Source: Faecalibacterium sp. CAG:74 (GTDB taxonomy: Bacteria; Bacillota; Clostridia; Christensenellales; Aristaeellaceae). From it: 25,006 bases of DNA. The notes under the pieces are model-generated. The model was given only the letters and a program-made list of their open reading frames with translations. It did no database searches and was not told the origin of the DNA. Where the stretch lies: the NCBI GenBank assembly GCA_000437595.1, contig FR899877.1, positions 1-25,006 of the forward strand, given 5' to 3'. The position numbers and the translations under genes are program-made. This document shows, in pieces, positions 21,987 through 25,006 of this stretch. How positions within the stretch are numbered: the stretch's first letter is position 1; each line of letters opens with the position of its first letter.

Positions 21987-23066
21987 ATGCTGACAAATGT
22001 ACTGCTTGCGCTGGTGCTGTCCGCGGCGATTGCGCTGGCGACCGGCCCGAAGCTGATTGAATGGCTGCGCGGTCACCAAATGAAAACGAGCGAGAACGAA
22101 CTCGGCCCGAAGGAGCACCTGAAAAAGCGCGGCACGCCGATTATGGGCGGGCTGATGATTGCGCTGGGCTGCATCGTATCGTTTGTGCTGTGCGCGGCGT
22201 ATACCGGCGCGTGGGTGACGACGATTCTGCCGCTGCTGCTTGTATCGCTGGGGTCAATGGCAGTCGGTCTGGCGGACGACTGGACGAAGGCGGTCAAGCA
22301 CCGTTCCGAAGGGCTGACCCCCTGGCAGAAGATAATCGGCTTGTCCGTGGTGTGCCTTGGCTTCTCGGTCTGGTGCTACTTCACGCAGGGGAGCAAAGTG
22401 CTGCTGCCGTTTGCGAATACCGAATGGGACTTAGGACTGTGGTATATTCCGCTGCTGGCGCTGACGGTGCTGTTTATGACCAACAGCGCGAACCTACAGG
22501 ACGGCATCGACGGCATCCTGTCCAGCGTGACGAGTGTCGGCTGCATGGGCTGGGCGGTGATTGCGGGTCTCAGCGCCGTGACGGTCTATCAGCACCTGAA
22601 TGGCGGCTCGTTCGGCATTCCGATGGTGAAGATTCCCGACGACCCTGACGCGGCGCGCGCGCTGCAGGATAATTACAGCGCGATTGCCATTTTCGCGGCG
22701 GCACTGTGCGGCGGCTGCCTCGGCTTCCTGCGCTACAACCGCTATCCGGCAAAGGTGTTCATGGGCGACACCGGGTCGATGTTCATCGGCGGCGCGGTGG
22801 TCGGCATGGCGATGCTGCTGCGGCAGCCGTTCCTGCTGCTGCTGATTGGCTTCACCTGCTGCATGTCCAGCGTGAGCGTCATTTTGCAGCGCTACTATTA
22901 CAAGGCGACCCGTAAAATCTACGGAACGCCCCGGCGGCTGTTCAAAATGTCGCCGCTGCACCATCATTTTGAGAAGTGCGGCATGAAGGAAACGCAAATC
23001 GTGCTGATGTACACCGTGGTGACGCTGGTGCTGACGGCGCTGGCGGTTATTTCGGTCATCGTGTAA
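21987..23066 (+). CDS. mraY: Phospho-N-acetylmuramoyl-pentapeptide transferase MraY
   Basis: MraY is the integral membrane enzyme that transfers phospho-MurNAc-pentapeptide from UDP to undecaprenyl phosphate, making lipid I. The 359 residues carry about ten hydrophobic segments. Catalytic motifs are D97-D98 (LADDWTK), D172 and D175 (NLQDGIDG), D261 (MGDTGS) and the HHH triplet at 325-327 (SPLHHHFE). An extra hydrophilic loop lies at about 204-229 (from NGGSFGIP to ALQDNY), longer than in B. subtilis MraY. The start follows AAGGAAGG near 21974-21981. Spacing of 42 bases from murE and 15 bases to murD shows a tight operon. Confidence 0.96.
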   Translation: MLTNVLLALVLSAAIALATGPKLIEWLRGHQMKTSENELGPKEHLKKRGTPIMGGLMIALGCIVSFVLCAAYTGAWVTTILPLLLVSLGSMAVGLADDWTKAVKHRSEGLTPWQKIIGLSVVCLGFSVWCYFTQGSKVLLPFANTEWDLGLWYIPLLALTVLFMTNSANLQDGIDGILSSVTSVGCMGWAVIAGLSAVTVYQHLNGGSFGIPMVKIPDDPDAARALQDNYSAIAIFAAALCGGCLGFLRYNRYPAKVFMGDTGSMFIGGAVVGMAMLLRQPFLLLLIGFTCCMSSVSVILQRYYYKATRKIYGTPRRLFKMSPLHHHFEKCGMKETQIVLMYTVVTLVLTALAVISVIV

Positions 23067-23081
23067 GGAGAGCGAAAAATC

Positions 23082-24455
23082 ATGCGCAATACGGAAAAAT
23101 ACGCGGGCAAGCGCGTGCTGGTGGTCGGTATGGCGCGCAGCGGGATTGCGGCGGCACAGCTGCTGTGCAAGGCAGGCGCGCACGTTATCATCAATGACAG
23201 CAAGGCGGCGGAACAGCTGGGGGACAGCCTGAAGCCGCTGGAAAATCTGCCGCTGGAACGCCGTCTGGGTTGCCCGGCGATGGAATGCCTGGACGGCATC
23301 GACGCAATGGTCATCAGCCCCGTTGTGCCGGACAACGCGCCGTTCGTCTTGAAGGCGAAGGAAATGGGCGTGTACGTCACCGGTGAGCTGGAAATGGCGT
23401 ATCAGCTGTCCTCTGGCGAAATGGTGGCGATTACCGGCACGAACGGCAAGACGACGACCGTCACGCTGCTGGGCGAAATCTTCCGCAATGCAGGACACAC
23501 GACCCATGTGGTGGGCAACATCGGCTATCCGTACAGCGCGGCAGGCATCGACAGCCAGGACGGCGACCTGTTCGTCTGCGAAGTCTCTTCCTTCCAGATG
23601 GAGACGGCGGAGACGTTCCACCCGAAGGCGGCGGCACTGCTCAATATTACCGAAGACCACCTCAATCGCCACGGTACGATGGAAGTCTACACGGCGATGA
23701 AGATGCGGCAGTTCCAGAACATGACGGCGGAGGATGTTGCCGTGTTCAACGCGGACGACCCGGCGCTTGCACCGCTGATTGGGCAGGTGAAGGCGCAGGT
23801 GATGCTGTTCAGCCGCAAGCGGGCAGTGGAGCAAGGCGCGTTCGTCCGGGATGGCGAAATCGTCGTGCGCTTCCACGGTGCGGAAGAGACGATTTGCCCC
23901 GCGAAGGACGTGTTCATTCCCGGCCCGCACAATTTGGAAAACGCGCTGGCAGCGTGCTGCATTGCGGTCGCGATGGGCGTGAAGCCGGACGTGATTGCCC
24001 ACACCCTGCGGACGTTCCAAGGCGTGGAGCACCGCATTGAGTTCGTCCGCGAGCTGGACGGCGTTCGCTACATCAATGACAGCAAGGGTACGAACGTGGA
24101 CAGCACCATCAAGGCGATTCAGACCATGACGCGCCCGACCGCCATCATCCTCGGCGGCTACGACAAGCACTGCGATTTCACCCCGATGGTGCAGGAAATG
24201 CTGGCGTCGCCCTACATCAAGGAAGCCGTGCTGATTGGCGCGACCGCCGACCAGATTGAGCGCACCTGCCGCGAAAACGGCTACACGCACCTGCACCGCG
24301 CGGGGACGCTCAAAGACGCCATCGACCAGTGCCGCGCGCTTTCTTCCGACGGGTGGAATGTGCTGCTGTCCCCGGCGTGCGCGTCGTTTGACATGTTCTC
24401 GGACTATGAGAGCCGCGGGCGCATTTTCAAGGAGCTTGTGCGCGAACTGAAATAA
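23082..24455 (+). CDS. murD: UDP-MurNAc-L-alanine:D-glutamate ligase MurD
   Basis: MurD is a cytoplasmic ATP-dependent ligase that adds D-glutamate to UDP-MurNAc-L-Ala. The 457 residues fit the family. The N-terminal Rossmann-like domain opens with RVLVVGMARSGIAAA (11-25). The ATP loop is GTNGKTTT (119-126). Central motifs include NITEDHLNRHGTMEVY and PGPHNLENALAA, and the C-terminal domain has NDSKGTNVDST, in which conserved Mur residues contact the substrate, followed by LSPACASFDMFSDYESRG. The start follows AAGGAGAG. It is 15 bases after mraY, so co-transcription is certain by spacing. The ftsW gene follows after 33 bases. Confidence 0.97.
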   Translation: MRNTEKYAGKRVLVVGMARSGIAAAQLLCKAGAHVIINDSKAAEQLGDSLKPLENLPLERRLGCPAMECLDGIDAMVISPVVPDNAPFVLKAKEMGVYVTGELEMAYQLSSGEMVAITGTNGKTTTVTLLGEIFRNAGHTTHVVGNIGYPYSAAGIDSQDGDLFVCEVSSFQMETAETFHPKAAALLNITEDHLNRHGTMEVYTAMKMRQFQNMTAEDVAVFNADDPALAPLIGQVKAQVMLFSRKRAVEQGAFVRDGEIVVRFHGAEETICPAKDVFIPGPHNLENALAACCIAVAMGVKPDVIAHTLRTFQGVEHRIEFVRELDGVRYINDSKGTNVDSTIKAIQTMTRPTAIILGGYDKHCDFTPMVQEMLASPYIKEAVLIGATADQIERTCRENGYTHLHRAGTLKDAIDQCRALSSDGWNVLLSPACASFDMFSDYESRGRIFKELVRELK

Positions 24456-24488
24456 TCCCCATCCCTGTGCGCTGAGAAAGGAGCAGAC

Positions 24489-25006
24489 ATGCTTCAGGCA
24501 AAAAGCGCACAAAAGCGACAGACCGCAATACCGCTGAAAAGACGCAATCCCGTGGACGGTACGCTGGTGATCATCCTCATCATGCTGCTGCTCGCGGGAT
24601 TGCTGGTTCTATTTTCCGCGACGTTCTATACCGGCACGTCCACGCGCAGCCCGTACAGCGAGGTGCTCAAGCAATTGCTGGGCATTGGGCTGGGCACGGC
24701 GGCGTGCATCGTCACCAGCCGCATTCCGTACCGCTGCTGGCAGCATCCGTATGTCGTGGTGGGCGGATTGGCGTTGTCCGCGGTGCTGCTGGTGCTGGTC
24801 ATCATACCGGGCGTGGGCGTGTACATCAACGGTTCGCGGCGGTGGCTGTCGCTGGGTGGATTGTCCTTCCAGCCGTCAGAAATTGCGAAATTCGCTGTGG
24901 TGCTGTATATGGCGACGACGCTGACCTACCGCGGCGAGCGCATCCGCCGTCTCTTCACGGGCATTGTGCCAGTACTGGTCGTGCCGGGAGTTGTATTCCT
25001 GCTGAT
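24489..25006 (+). CDS. ftsW: FtsW/RodA/SpoVE (SEDS) peptidoglycan polymerase, cut by window end
   Basis: The first 172 residues of a SEDS-family membrane protein are present; the rest lies beyond the window. SEDS proteins polymerise lipid II into glycan strands with a partner class B penicillin-binding protein. A basic N-terminus (MLQAKSAQKRQTAIPLKRR) precedes at least four hydrophobic segments. The family signature NGSRRWLSLGGLSFQPSEIA is seen at 114-133. The start at 24489 follows AAAGGAG (24477-24483). Position after murD matches ftsW (in Bacillus, spoVE). FtsW is preferred because its likely partner penicillin-binding protein is in the same operon; SpoVE remains possible. Confidence 0.9.
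   Translation, partial: MLQAKSAQKRQTAIPLKRRNPVDGTLVIILIMLLLAGLLVLFSATFYTGTSTRSPYSEVLKQLLGIGLGTAACIVTSRIPYRCWQHPYVVVGGLALSAVLLVLVIIPGVGVYINGSRRWLSLGGLSFQPSEIAKFAVVLYMATTLTYRGERIRRLFTGIVPVLVVPGVVFLL

Noticed and set aside
20352..24512. Two long minus-strand frames opposite murE and mraY-murD
   Set aside because: They lie antisense to well-recognised genes and have shadow composition with no domain.

Overview
The window reads as a chromosomal segment of a GC-rich Gram-positive anaerobe, most likely a Clostridia-class Bacillota. The evidence is the gene order (tig-clpP-clpX, lonB-lon-engB, then a division/cell-wall cluster opening with mraZ), the AGGAGG-type ribosome sites, the fermentative pyruvate formate-lyase pair, a LonB protease with a membrane anchor, and a MurE carrying the DNPR signature of meso-diaminopimelate addition. 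I cannot fix genus or order. No rRNA, tRNA, CRISPR array, transposase or prophage gene was seen.

Layout. (1) 1-1650: an ECF-type sigma factor on the minus strand faces away from a two-cluster ferredoxin-like protein on the plus strand. Each has a good sigma-A promoter, and a composite inverted repeat lies in the ferredoxin leader. (2) 1696-5362: protein quality control, with trigger factor, ClpP and ClpX, ended by a bidirectional terminator. (3) 5372-8605, minus strand: pflB then pflA. They interrupt what is otherwise the known tig/clpX/lonB/lonA/ysxC neighbourhood. PflA carries an in-frame 14-residue tandem duplication of its SAM-binding SGGEP segment. (4) 9032-14691: LonB (with a possible forespore-type promoter), LonA (strong promoter and a structured leader), a GGGGC-rich hairpin repeat, the GTPase EngB (TTG start) and a small unknown protein. 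(5) 14731-16759: a secreted CAP-domain protein on the minus strand, then a plus-strand pair made of a double zinc-ribbon protein with an acidic tail and a metallophosphoesterase. (6) 16963-25006: mraZ, ftsL-like, PASTA penicillin-binding protein, murE, mraY, murD and ftsW (cut by the window end). rsmH and murF are missing from their usual places.

How the genes fit together. Trigger factor, ClpXP, LonB and LonA form one block for folding and degradation. PflB/PflA give anaerobic pyruvate cleavage to acetyl-CoA and formate. The last third builds and exports lipid II precursors and crosslinks septal peptidoglycan. Most of the window is conserved core genome. The points that stand out are the PflA duplication, the gaps in the division cluster, the N-terminal extensions of MraZ and the FtsL-like protein, the GGGGC hairpin repeat, and the uncharacterised small genes around 14.3 kb and 15.5 kb.
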